From Lycocorax pyrrhopterus obiensis (Eukaryota; Chordata; Aves; Passeriformes; Paradisaeidae): 64,000 nucleotides of DNA. The position numbers and the translations under genes were made by a program. Below, piece by piece: positions 48,289 through 60,085 of this stretch. Within the stretch, counting starts at the first letter, position 1; each line of letters begins with the position of its first letter. Under the pieces are notes generated by a model. It had not been told where the DNA came from, searched no databases, and worked only from the letters and a program-made list of their open reading frames with translations. The stretch spans positions 37,991,133 through 38,055,132 of the forward strand of contig JACSVZ010000007.1 of NCBI GenBank assembly GCA_014706295.1, in the 5' to 3' direction.

Positions 48289-51200
48289 TAAACCCCAGGG
48301 GTAATGTTGACTGGAAATATTAATTGCTTCTACACATAAACTCTAAAAGGAGATACCAAGAGGAAAAAACTGTGAGGAGAGAGTAGGTTTGGATTCTGGA
48401 TCCTGTAAGCCATCCTGTAACAGAAGTGAAGAAAATCACACCAGCAGGCTTGCAACCCCCCACCTTTTCTGAGCTCAGCAAGAATCTGTGGTGTTGACTA
48501 CACGTGAATGCACATATTCCTGTCTCCATTACAAGTTTCTGTGCTGGTCTAGATGCCAGTTATTGCTTTTTTAGTGCCAGTAGCTGACAGAAGACAGCAA
48601 ACTTTGAAGAAGTTCCCCTTTTTATGTGAATGGGTTTGATAATCATGATGCTTGAAATAAGAAAAATATATGGAGAAACCTGCTAGTCAGTGTCATGCAT
48701 GGGAAGTAGGAAAGGGAATGCAGGTGGATGGGATGAAACTGTCAAAACACTGTGCCAGTCCTCTCCCTCAAAAGTTTTGTACTCTATTTATTTTCATATA
48801 TATCTTCCCCACCCCACTTTTTTTCTCTCCCTTACTGGAGCTCTGTGTCAAACTTAACTGCATATTTTACAAAAACAAAAGTTAGTGTCTCTGTGGTGCA
48901 ATGAGAATGGGGACAAATGATCAGAGCTTTTATTCTTGCAGCTCTTGATCACTTCAAGCACGGATGATAAGCTGTTCTTTAGTCAGAAGAGGTGGAAAGA
49001 TCCCTCGAGGATTAGACTGTGTGAAAATTCTGAGGCATGTCCTTACTTGACTAGAAGCTGCTGGTTGTTGCTGGAGCTGTGTTTGGTGTCAATAGTTCAA
49101 GTACAGCTGCTCTCTCTTAAGAACCGAGTTTTCTCCCCTTGTGTTTCATATTTTTACTTCATTGAGTAATCATCTTTCCTTGTTCTCCAGAACCTGAAAC
49201 TCAGTGTTCTCATTTTTTCTCTTCACCAAATTGTTTAAGAAAACCAAGTAGTGTTCTGCATAGTAGCATTTCAAAGGGCATTTATTCCACTAATTTTTTG
49301 CCCAGAGAGGCTGAAAATAATTACTCTTCAGCTTTACTTGTCACCACTTTGGTGATAGAAATGAAGACAAATACTTTGAAACCTATTCTTGCCACTTTAA
49401 ACTGTCCTTGAAAGGCTCAAGTATACTTTTTATATTAAAAAAAATCGAGTATAATAGAATTTTTCTCATTGTCTTATCTTGGAAATATCTAAATTTTATT
49501 TATCTTTTAGTAAGGTAAGATGTTACTTTACTAAATTTTCTGATTTTATCTTTCAGTAAGGTAAAAGAGAAATGCTGAATATGTGCACCAGAAAGTTTTT
49601 ATATGTTTTGCATTTCAAGGTTTTGATTTACTAGTATAATTTAATGTTTTCCTTGGTCTTGTGTGTCTTCTGATCTGTCAAATACTGTTAAACTGAAAAT
49701 TGTACTAATCATCATCAGTTTCATTCCTTTTGAATAATGGTTATTTTTCTTACATACAGTTGGCAAATTCGTTGGTTTGGATTTTTTCTTCCTTTTTTTT
49801 TTTCTTGATTAGTTTTGTATTCTTGAACTCTTTGCTTTTGACAGCACACTCAAGGAGTTTGACTGAGAAACCAATTTGGCTTTGAGGGCATGGCACCTAA
49901 GACATGAAGCTTGTGCATTATTAGAAGGCTGACCGCTGTAAGGAATGTGTAAGACTCTGCAGGGAGCACCCTGAAACACCAAGGAGTCTACTCCCACAGG
50001 TGCACTGTTCCTCCTGGTGAAATCTCTGGGAGATTCTGTGTCTATGTATGAGACTAACATACGTGCAACTTTTCGTAGTTCCATCTATTAATTGACAAGA
50101 GTTCAGCATGTACATTCTATAAATATATACTGTGTAATTACATAAATCATATAATGTTTAGAATGTTTCTCCTACTGGTAGCAGTCCTGCTATCAGATAT
50201 CATGCTAAATAACAATGATATATGAGAAATAGAACAAAAAAAGACTTCTGTGTGATTTTTATCTGCCTCGTTCCTTTACTTTCTCAGTTGTACATAAAAT
50301 GTCTTGAGGCTGTACACTTGTGTTATTGATGTCTGTAGAAACTTACTGAGTCATTTGTACAGGAATTGTTTGCAATCTATTCTGAAAATGCAACAGTATT
50401 ATCAACCATTTTTAGAAGAGAACTTGTTGGTTTTGGTTTTTTTCTGTCCATAACTTAAGCTTGTTGGAGAAAGGGCAAGGCTTGCTTTTCTTCAGCGTAA
50501 CTCATCCATCAAGTCTCACATTTTGATATGAGGAGAGCTTTTCTAGTTACCTATGAAGGAATCTGGGTGGCTTTAAAATTAGCACTTAAAATATCATTCA
50601 AGGTATCCTGTACTAGGACTTTCATCCTGTATATTTTTATTTTATTGTTGGTTGCGTGGTTGATGGTGCACAACAGGATAGAATATGGAACAATATGTGG
50701 CCTTGTTACCACTTTGTAGATCTCAGTGGAGTTTGAAGTTGCTGAGAGCTGAGGGCTCCATATCTGCACTGTTTTCTTACTTGTACAGCTGTTGCTAGCT
50801 GCTTCCTTTTCATTTGGAAAAATGGAGATTTAGAAATTTACATAATCTGATCTACAGTCTGTACAAACAGAATTTCAGATGCTAATTTTCACTTGTTTGC
50901 TAATCAAAGGTTTTGAAAAGGCAATGTTAGTGTATTATTAATAACTTTAAAGTACATCCTGTTTATGAGGTAATAACCTTCTGTCATGGGCTGAATTCAC
51001 TTTGAGTTTAATTAGCTCAGAATTTGTTTAATACTGAGTTAATCAACCTTACAGTTGCTGTGGAGAAATTTTGAGTATGTATTTTTTTTGACCAAGCTAT
51101 GCTTCAAAAGTACAAACTAGCAAATTATGGATATGCCATAAGAAAATAAATATATGGAATATATTTTTGAAGCCTTCTACATATACAATCAAAATTCACT

Positions 51201-53563
51201 ATAAAAATAAAATTTTTAAGAGTGTTTGGTTTTTAAAAATCCTTATTGCTTTCCAGTTTGACAGAATTTTATTTCTTAGAATGAAATCTGAGAAAGAAAA
51301 ATAAGAGAAGGAAGTGGAAATGGATAGACATATGTATGTGTCTGTATGTCCATAGACATATAGTGTTAATTTGATTTGAACTACTATAAGGAGTAACTTA
51401 ACACATTTATAATAGTGATGTGTAACAAAATACTTCTGTCTTATTTGAAACTGGAGTGGGTGTTATACAATGTGAAGAGTATAACCATGTCTGTTTAGTA
51501 TCTACTTGCATAATAACTAGCCCAAGTGGTAGTGATTTAATGCATGGAAGTTTGTTACATAAATTTGAACTAATAATATTTTAATATCAATTTTTGAAAC
51601 AACTTTAGGCATTTAGCAGTTCAAAAGAAAAACAATTTTGTTGTTTTGTATATTTTGAAGAGAACTGCTTTCTAGGGTAACAACTGGATCTACCATCACT
51701 ACTGTCAAATGAGAGAATGCTGCCAAAGTCTATTTTAAAAATTTCTTTTTAGGTGTGCTTTTAAACAACTTTTTATATTATTCAAGGCTGAGTATTCCAA
51801 CTTCAGCAGACTGTTTTCAAGTTTATAATCTCATCATCTGGTTACTTTAGATGAAGTACCTTATGAAATCAAGAACGGTATCCTAGACTAGCTTATAAAT
51901 ACTGTAAAGTGCACAGGAAATTTTGGCAAGCTTCATAAGCTGTAAGAACAGGACACTTGACGATTGCAAAATTCTCTTTTTTAATGTAATTGAATATGAA
52001 TTGCTTGAAATTATTTCAGCATGGACTAAATATGACACTTCAGAAGTTCAAGCCTAACCATAGCAGTGAGGAAGGTCCACTAATCTTTTCCTAAAATGTT
52101 AATCTGAGAACAGATACATTCTATAACAGGTCTACAACAGAAAGATGGAAGGGGAAAATAAGTCGTTTTGGACACCTGTGTGACTGAACCAAGTTGAAGA
52201 CATTTTTACAAAATCAAGCCTTTATGTGTCATTGGTGTTTCAAGATTTGTTATCAGTCTAAACCCCAAATTCTTTAGCTCACGCACAAGTTACAGATATG
52301 GTATTCAAGCTGATTGGTACAATCTGAAAACCTGTATGTTCTGGAGGTTGGAACAAATTGTTATAATTGCCTTGGTTTTAAAATGGATGATGAAATCATC
52401 AACTGTATTCCTCTTACACTGTTTAAAAGCAGGAAACCAAAATACAAAATAGAAATGAAAAGTATTAATCAGATAGACTAAATCATTTGGGTCTCCTCAT
52501 TACTCCTTCCTGGTTTCTTCTGAAGTCTTTAACTAAACTTTATCTGCATTAAATTTTTGAAATCAGTCCTTAAGAAGACAGAATGTCACAAGTCTTTAAC
52601 AAACCTCTGAGAGACAAAATGCAAGACACCTACAAATATTTGAAAAGATAAGTTATAGTATCTTGATTTGTGTGCTAGAAGAAAATGTAAATTAGAAATT
52701 GAATTAATTTCTTGTGGATGGAATTTCTTTTAGTGTGTGAAAGCAAAGAAGACCTGTTCCTGTTCTGAGGAAGAAATAATGAAAATGTTTGCAAATTCAG
52801 TGTTTCTTTGTTGCAAAGAATCAAATAATAAGACTTTTTTTTTTTTTTAAATTTGGGCTTTGTATCTGTTAAAACAGAGCACGATCACCCAAATGTAGTT
52901 TCTGGCTAAGGACTACATGTGTTATGTTACCTTTAAGAGTTGCATGGCTAAAGCAGCTTTCCTTGGACCTCAATGTCCCAGTAATCGATGTTCTCATCAG
53001 TAAATATTTTCATTGCCATGTTATAAGATCTGACCTACTGGCATCCAAATACAAACTTTAGACTGTATATGTGCACACACAGTGATTTCAGTCAGACCAG
53101 CATACAATATTATATTGAATACTTAAAGAACCAGCTTAACTTATGCCTTGAGGAGACACCATCATGAAGGCAAACTAAAATCCTGGGACAAGGGAGAAGG
53201 GGAGCATTGACATTAATTTCTTATTTCAATTCTCATTGAATTTTTTTAGTATACCTTCCAATGCTGTCAACTCTGTAGTCCTTCTAAGGTTATTAAAGGC
53301 ATTTTCAACTTTCAAAGAGTATACATCTGAATAAAATTACAGGTACATAGACAAATGTTTTGACTAAATGTGCTCATATTTAATCCACATAGCTGAAATG
53401 CTTCTCTTCAGGCTTTCATGTCTTGCATGTTCTTCAGAATGCAAGAAGTATATGGGGCTTTTGACAGGCACCATCCCAAACTGGTCCAAAGCTGATTGTT
53501 CCTTGCGCAGTGTTATATTTGCAGGACTGATTTCACATATTTCAATACGATTGTGAAATGTGT
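48289..53563. other. No recognised feature
   Basis: AT-rich sequence with short chance frames only. If the 48,151 exon is terminal, the first part would be its 3' UTR, but no polyadenylation signal stands out. T14 tract at 52835-52848. A short direct repeat (ATCTTTYAGTAAGGTAA) occurs at about 49502 and 49550. Confidence 0.5.
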
Positions 53564-54102
53564 TTTCACAGCCCAGAAAGCCAACCATTTCCTGGGCTGC
53601 ATCAAAAGAAGCCTGATCAGCAGATCTAAGGAGGTGATTCTGCCCCTCTACTCTGATGAAACTCCAGGTAGACTACTGCATCTAGCTCTTGGGCCCTAAG
53701 CACAAGAAAGATAACAACCCACTGGAGCAGGTCCAGAGAAGGACCATGAAGATGACTCAAGGGATGGACTACTACAAGGAAAAGAGACCTTATTGCAGCC
53801 TTTTGATGCTTAAAATGGGGCTTACAAGAAAGATGGGATAGGGCAAGGGGTAAACTAAAAGAGAGAAGATTCATATGGGATACAAGGATGAAAGTTTTTT
53901 ACAGTAAGAGTGGTGAGGCAGTAGAACGAGTTGCCCAGAGAGTTGGTGGATGTCCCATCCCTAGAAATATTCAAGGTGAGGCTGAATGGGTTTCTGAGCA
54001 ACCTGATCTAGTTGAATATGTCACTCATCATTACAGGAAGAATTGGTCTAGATGGTCTTTAAAGGTCCCTTCCAATTCAAACTGTTCCAAGATTCCATGA
54101 TA
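53564..54102 (+). mobile_element. CR1 LINE 3' fragment
   Basis: Reads AQKANHFLGCIKRSLISRSK then EVILPLYS (ORF2 C-terminal region), followed after frameshifts by CACTGGAGCAGGTCCAGAGA, GTGAGGCAGTAGAACGAGTT, GCCCAGAGAGTTGGTGGATG and the 3' end GATGGTCTTTAAAGGTCCCT then TCCAATTC and GATTCCATGA. About 540 bp of the 3' part is kept. It has several indels and is inactive. It lies about 360 bp upstream of the L2-like remnant. Confidence 0.9.
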
Positions 54103-54464
54103 GTTGGGTCTGATGTTTAGGGAGTTCTATTTTCGTCTTATTAGAGTTAGTGCTTATATGCTGCCTTTGGGCCAGATTAATCATTGGGTTGATACCAAGT
54201 TTCATTTCTTTTCTGAGGACACACTAATTCATTTGTCAGTCAAAGCAGCAAATCCAAACTGAGCTTTTATTGTCTGGATCAATTCCCTGAAAAATATTAA
54301 AATATAAGTTATGTTGATTTTTTGGAGTTAAATTCAAGTAAAATGAAGGTTTTTCATTCTGTGGCTCTAGCTATAAGCTTAATGCCACCTCAGTTTTTGA
54401 TGTAGCTTTTATGTCTATATAGTATTCGCAGCACAGGATTACCACTTCAACATCCATATTTCTG

Positions 54465-54975
54465 TTGGAATCTGAAGTGTCCTTTAAATATCACGTTGGG
54501 CAGATTATTAAGACTTCCTACTGTCATTTGAAAAATGAAACCATACTTTGTCCGTATTTATCCTTGTCTGTTTATGAGAAGCTGGCTCAGGGTTTTATCT
54601 CCTCCAAGCTAGATGACTATAATGCTTTGCTCACTGGCCTGCCAAGTGGTCTCATTACCAAGCTTGAGCAAAACTCTTTTGCCAGAGAAGTATATCTTGC
54701 AAAAAAAGACAGCAAATCTCCCTAATCCTAGCATCACTGCATTGGCTACTCAGAAACAAAGGATTGATTGTGAAGTTGACCTGTCAGCCCCTTCATGGTC
54801 AAGGTCCTGAATATATCTCCAGATTTAATTTTGAGATATATTGCTTCCAGGCCTCTGTGCTCTTCAGTGCCCTCTTAGTGCAAGTTCCAATTACAAAACT
54901 ACAAACCTTGCGTGATGGAGGATTTTACCATTATGCCCAAAAGCTAAGGAATAAGCTGCCTTTCTCAGTTTAGGA
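54465..54975 (+). mobile_element. Degraded L2-clade LINE (ORF2 C-terminal part)
   Basis: Three overlapping frames together follow the end of an L2-type ORF2. The first (54465-54725) has ISSKLDDYNALLTGLPSGL, matching the family signature ISSxLDYCNALLxGLP. The second (from 54613) continues to TALATQKQRIDCEVDLSAP, matching the LHWLPVxxRIxFKI region. The third (54764-54973) has LHGQGPEYIS, LLVQVPITKLQTLRDGGFYH and YAQKLRNKLPFSV, matching LxGxAPxYI, LxVPxTRLxTxGDRxFxxxAPKLWNxLPxxI. At least two frameshifts separate them. L2-clade elements are ancient and long inactive in birds, so this is a fossil. The neighbouring CR1 piece is a different family. Confidence 0.8.
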
Positions 54976-57900
54976 AGCTCATGCTCTTTGCTTAAATCTC
55001 CTCTTCTGAAGATATGCTTGTCTGACTTTTTTCCTTTTTTATTGAGTGATATTTTATACACCATAACTCAAATCATTTGGGGACTGTAATACGTTCTATG
55101 CTGCTATGCAGAATTAAGTGGTAATTGTAGTTTTAAGCAGAGCTACTTAAGATTTTTTTCATTGGTTGGAAAACAACTTTTAAAAATAAATAATTTTTGT
55201 CAAAAGACAAAGCAGTTAATAGGAAAAGATTCTTAGATTTAGGAGAAAAAAGCAAAGAGGAATGCCTCAAGATTACTGCACCCTCCAGTATCTAATAACT
55301 GGTTGCTTATTTGGATTTGGAAAGCTCAGAGTCAAATTTAGCTATCTTCCCTTTTTCTGAAACATTTTAATTATGAAGCTGTCGGCAACTCTGGAGTGAG
55401 ACTTTTTAACTTACTTCTATGATGAATATGTTGTTCACATAACTAAGATTAATTGATGCTTAGACCTGAAATTAGATCTGATACATTTTGCTATAGACCA
55501 TATGCTGTTCTAGGGTAAATATCTGTATTTTACCTCCTTGTTTTGTTATATTGCTAGAGAAAACAGAAAATATTCTAGTTTTCATCTCAGCATGGAAGCA
55601 ACAAAAATTTTTAATTGCTTCTTGAAATTTATATTTACTTCCTTTTCACATAAAGAGACTGATTTACTTTTATTAGCCAATGGTCCTTTCCAGAAAAAGT
55701 GCATTGTTTTAATGTTTAAGTTAAACACTAGAAATTAAATTGTTAATATTAAAATATTTTAACTCCTCTAAAGTGGGTAAATGTCATTGTCAAAACAAAT
55801 TACCTTTGTAACAACCTTATAATAAATGGATAGAAAGTGGGTAAGATGATAGTTCTTAAGAGACAGAGAAACAGGGACTGTAATATATAATATAGTAATA
55901 GAGACAGAAAATGATGACAACCTGGATGAGACTTTTAGCTGTTTGGGTCTCAGAGATCTCATACAGAAAGAATGGGCAAGATTTAGGTATAAGCTGAATG
56001 TTGACAGCTTGTAAAAAGATGTGCTGAAGCAGCCACTAGAAAGGTGGAGGTAGAGTTAGGATGATGCAGTAATGGAAAAAGTGAGAGGGTGAAAAGGAAG
56101 AGAAAGCTATGGAAAAAAAATATGGTCTGTGTTGAAGAGAAAGTAGGGTGTGGAGATAGACTGCTGCCTGTGGAGGAATTAGACACTGGTGAGGAAAGCT
56201 AGAGTGAATGCATTTGTGGAAGTCAAATGGAGATTGTCTAGATGGGAGAGAAACTCAAATGGCTATTTTACATTACACATTACATTCTTTAGTGTTTGAT
56301 GCATCACATAATAGACAAACTGGTAGTTCAACAGAAATGAGCAGGTTACTGCTCAGTTTTGGTGGGAGAGATGGGAGATGACATCTCTCTCCCTCCTCCC
56401 TGTGGGTGCTGCTTAGTGTCTACATGCTAGGCCTTGTCAGGATATGAATATTTGGCTCAGTTCGTTGTCATCAACAATGTTTTTGTTTCAACAGCTTATT
56501 AATAGCCTTAGAGCTGCAGCCGCTACCAAAGCTAAGAGTTTAAAATTTTATGTAGTGCCCAGGTGAATGATGAGGAGATTTATGCAAAGACACAGACTAA
56601 GACACAGCTCCATGTTTAAGTAGACCTACAGGAAGGCTTTTGCAGTGTCTAAAATTTTTTGGCAGCACTTATGGGGAGGCTAAAAGGGTTAAATTATTTA
56701 TATTAAAAAGTATATAATATTTGCATATTTACATGTATATAGTTTTTTGATATGAAAAAGACATGGTTTTTCCACTATGTCAGGAAAGAAAGGAAGGAGC
56801 GTATGACTATGGGGAAGAAAAAGGGAGGCATTTTCAGCGATGTGTCTGTTTCTCTTAGGCTTGGTTGGCTGATATTTACGTGGAATTTCCATGGTCATTT
56901 TATATGCTAATGTGAAATCAAATTTCATGCTGGATGGTAGAGATTGGTTAAGAATTTTTTTCTACAAATTAGTAATTATTTGTAAAATAAATAGCAGTTG
57001 TTATCCTTTTGCTAGAGAAAGCAAGAGAGAGAGAAGAGGAAATTAGATATTGTTAAATGGAAATGTATGTGATTCTTCAAAACAACTGAATATATTACCT
57101 TCAAAGAATTTAACTGAATGCTAATTGTACTTTAGTATATATAAGCACTATTAGTGCATACAAATATGACTTAAAGTAAAAAGTTTTAGCATCATAGTAT
57201 TTTCCTTTCACCTGAGCTTCTAACAGGTTAATTTCTTTTCCTTTGTGAATTACAAAGAAAATATTGTAACATAGGGGGTATTAGCAGTCTTATCAGCTAA
57301 ATAAATGCAAAGTTTATTCCAATTAAAACAACATGTATAGTTCATATAAACTAATTCATTTCAATTTATAGGTATTTAAGGTGGAATGGAAATGTTAAAA
57401 TTTTACAGAAAGCTTTGTGTAGTAGTTCTATAAAATGAAACTGTTCTCAGTTTAGTTTTGCAATATGTGGCCATTTGGGGAATTCCAGGTAGTATTAAAA
57501 CTTCTTTTAAACAAAAAAAATGACACTGATTCTATTGTTGTTGGACTGTTCAAAGTTCAACCATAATGAAAACAAGCATTCTGATATTTTAAAGGAATGG
57601 TTGTAAAGAAAGAGGTTGATCTTATTGTCAGTTTGTTGTATAAGACATGTTGGAGAACTGACCGTTCGCAGCTTGTTTGCAAATCATCTCTTCTGGAACT
57701 ATGACTTTTTGTGGTGGATTTCTTTAGCTTTACTGCCTTTACACACATAGTAATTTGTAAAGTGCTTTTTTTCTTTTATGTATCAAAAACTTCAATTCAG
57801 AAATTTCCCTACAGGTTTTCCATCTCTCTACTCCTCCCCCATTATTTCCCAAGCCATGTGATACATTTTCAGGAATACATTCACCATGCAGTTTAAAAGC

Positions 57901-59969
57901 CAACCAAACAAAGCACCAACCTGAACACATAGCCCATATAATGTCTTGGATAGAATATCTTCACAACTCTTCATGCCTTTATTTTTTCTTTAACCACATA
58001 CTTCATGGTTTTCATTCATTGTAGTATCATTGGACAGCAATCAAATAAATGAGGCCTATCAGAGCTCAAGTGCCTATTTAAATTAAAGGAAAGCAGTGAA
58101 GTTTTTAGATGCTAATACTTTGCTCAGATGTGAACAAATGACTTACACACATGTAGGCAGCAACAAAGAAGAACAGTACGTGCTTTTTGGTAATACGTGA
58201 TCTGGGCAGCAGAAAAAAGAAAGGAAGCTTGGAAAGTTCTCAGTTGTGTTTTTGGCAATATTTTGCTCCACGAATTGCTGCCAGAGCAAGAACAGTAGCG
58301 GACATTGTCTAAAGCAGCTCTGACCATCATCTGAACTCTTGGACCACCCTACGGTTGGATGGATGGTTGCCGGGACATTTCTTTCACGGGAAGAGTTTCT
58401 TCCTTTGCTGTTGCATTTTGGCTGCCTTGTCCTTAACCAGTATGTTTCTTTTTGAGGTGTTAATCTCTTTGCTTCTCCCACAAATGTCATTTGCTCTGTT
58501 GGCAGTCACTGAAGTCCTCTCTGTCCTTCAGGATGTAACTTCCACTTCAGATTTCAGTCTTATTTTTACTTGGCTTACAAAAATGTGTCTGAATATAATT
58601 CATAAATCCAGGAAACCTGAACAGTCTTGCAGGCACCAAGCACTCAGGAGGAATTAAAGCCTTTCTCTTTCCTGATAGTGTAATCTTTTTAATTTCCTGG
58701 TTTATAGGAGCAGAGGAATGAGGAGGAGGACCAGGGAAGCTGAGCACAGCACAGGACAAAAGTAATAAAGAGAGAGCAAGACACCTTAAAAGCTGTTAAA
58801 AGCAGCTGCTTTTTGAAGCTGATGAAGGAAATAGAAAAAGCTATTGACTAAGGCCAAATGCAGCCTGAAATTCCAGAAGTGACCTGCTGTAAACCCTCTC
58901 GGCAAGTGAGCGATCTCTGGGTATTTGATGCTGACATGCTCTGGAGTAGATGGAAAACAGCCAAGCACGATGGCTCTATGCTAAGAAAATAAGCAGGTTC
59001 TTGTGTGTTTTCCCACTGGTTTGTGTGTCGCTGGAGTATGGTCATAGCAGTAAAGGACGTGACTACGCACTGCTGAAACTGTAGTTGGATAACTGCTGGC
59101 ACTTATAGCAACTCACTACTTCTAGGAGTAAGGATGTGAATCAGATGGTTAAAATTATTTAGATTTTTTTTTAACAGATCGTAAAATGCTTCATGTAATG
59201 CTAATGCCTGCTTCATTGGCTGATGTTACATACTCCTGAGGCCTTTGCCTTCATGTCATCACTTCTGGTATGTCAACAATAGCTGACAAGTGTTCCTGTT
59301 TTATAAATGGTCTGAAAAAATTTTCCTTCTTACACAAAGTAGCAGACAAGTGGTGGTTTTCTCATATCTCTAATCACAACTGCACGCATCTAAGCCCAGT
59401 GCGTTGGTACTCTATCTGACAATTATAAGTTCCAATGCATGGGGTCTACTTTTTTTTTTTAATAGACGAAAGTAATGCAGGCAAAAATATTTGCTTTGTA
59501 GGTTTCCAATAAAATATAGTCATGATTCTTTTGTAGATGTGGTGTGATATGGACCTTTTAGCTACTATGCTTTCTCAGCTAAGGTAGAGGGAGTACTTTT
59601 GCAGATGCTTTGTGTGGTGCTGCAGAAAAGTAAGGATTTTATTCTGTCCTCTTTATATCCTAAGTGAATTAAACTTGTAAGAAAGAAGGGGGCGCATAAT
59701 AGGACTCGTTGGCTGAGCTTGGCTGGAAGGTATAGTGGCCTTTGAAACTTTAGGAGGTATTCTTTGATTCCTTCAAACTTCAGTTATGTGGTAGTTTAAA
59801 AAAAAGTTATCTAATACGATGACTTAAATAAGCTTGTTTGGTTTAGTCTCTGAATAAATAATACATTCCCAGTCATACATTTCCTGTAACAAAGTGAAAT
59901 GTGAATAGCAATATAAAGTCCCAAACATTTTGATCCCTTTATATTTTTTCTTGCCTTAGTGCTTACTCC
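54976..59969. other. No recognised feature
   Basis: No gene, RNA or repeat family recognised. A higher-GC segment with a few surviving CpGs at 58260-59100 carries overlapping frames on both strands (58143-58490 minus, 58355-58657 plus, 58848-59102 minus). None has a domain or splice-supported structure. Confidence 0.45.
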
Positions 59970-60085
59970 GTGCTCAGAGACTAATTCCAAGTGGAATTGA
60001 ACACCTGCAGCCCTCGCTTAGAGTTATGCTGTATATTGCAGATGAAAGGAACTGCAGGTGCTCTGTACTTCCCAGAACTTATCCC
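59970..60085. repeat. Foldback-type repeat relic
   Basis: CACCTGCAG (60002-60010) pairs perfectly with CTGCAGGTG (60052-60060). The right arm reads GGAACTGCAGGTGCTCTGTA and the left outer part has CCGTGCTCAG. This resembles a palindromic MITE I recall from turtle and bird genomes, whose centre has GAGCACCTGCAGCTCCCATT and its reverse complement. The centre and outer ends are eroded. The assignment is from memory. Confidence 0.35.
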
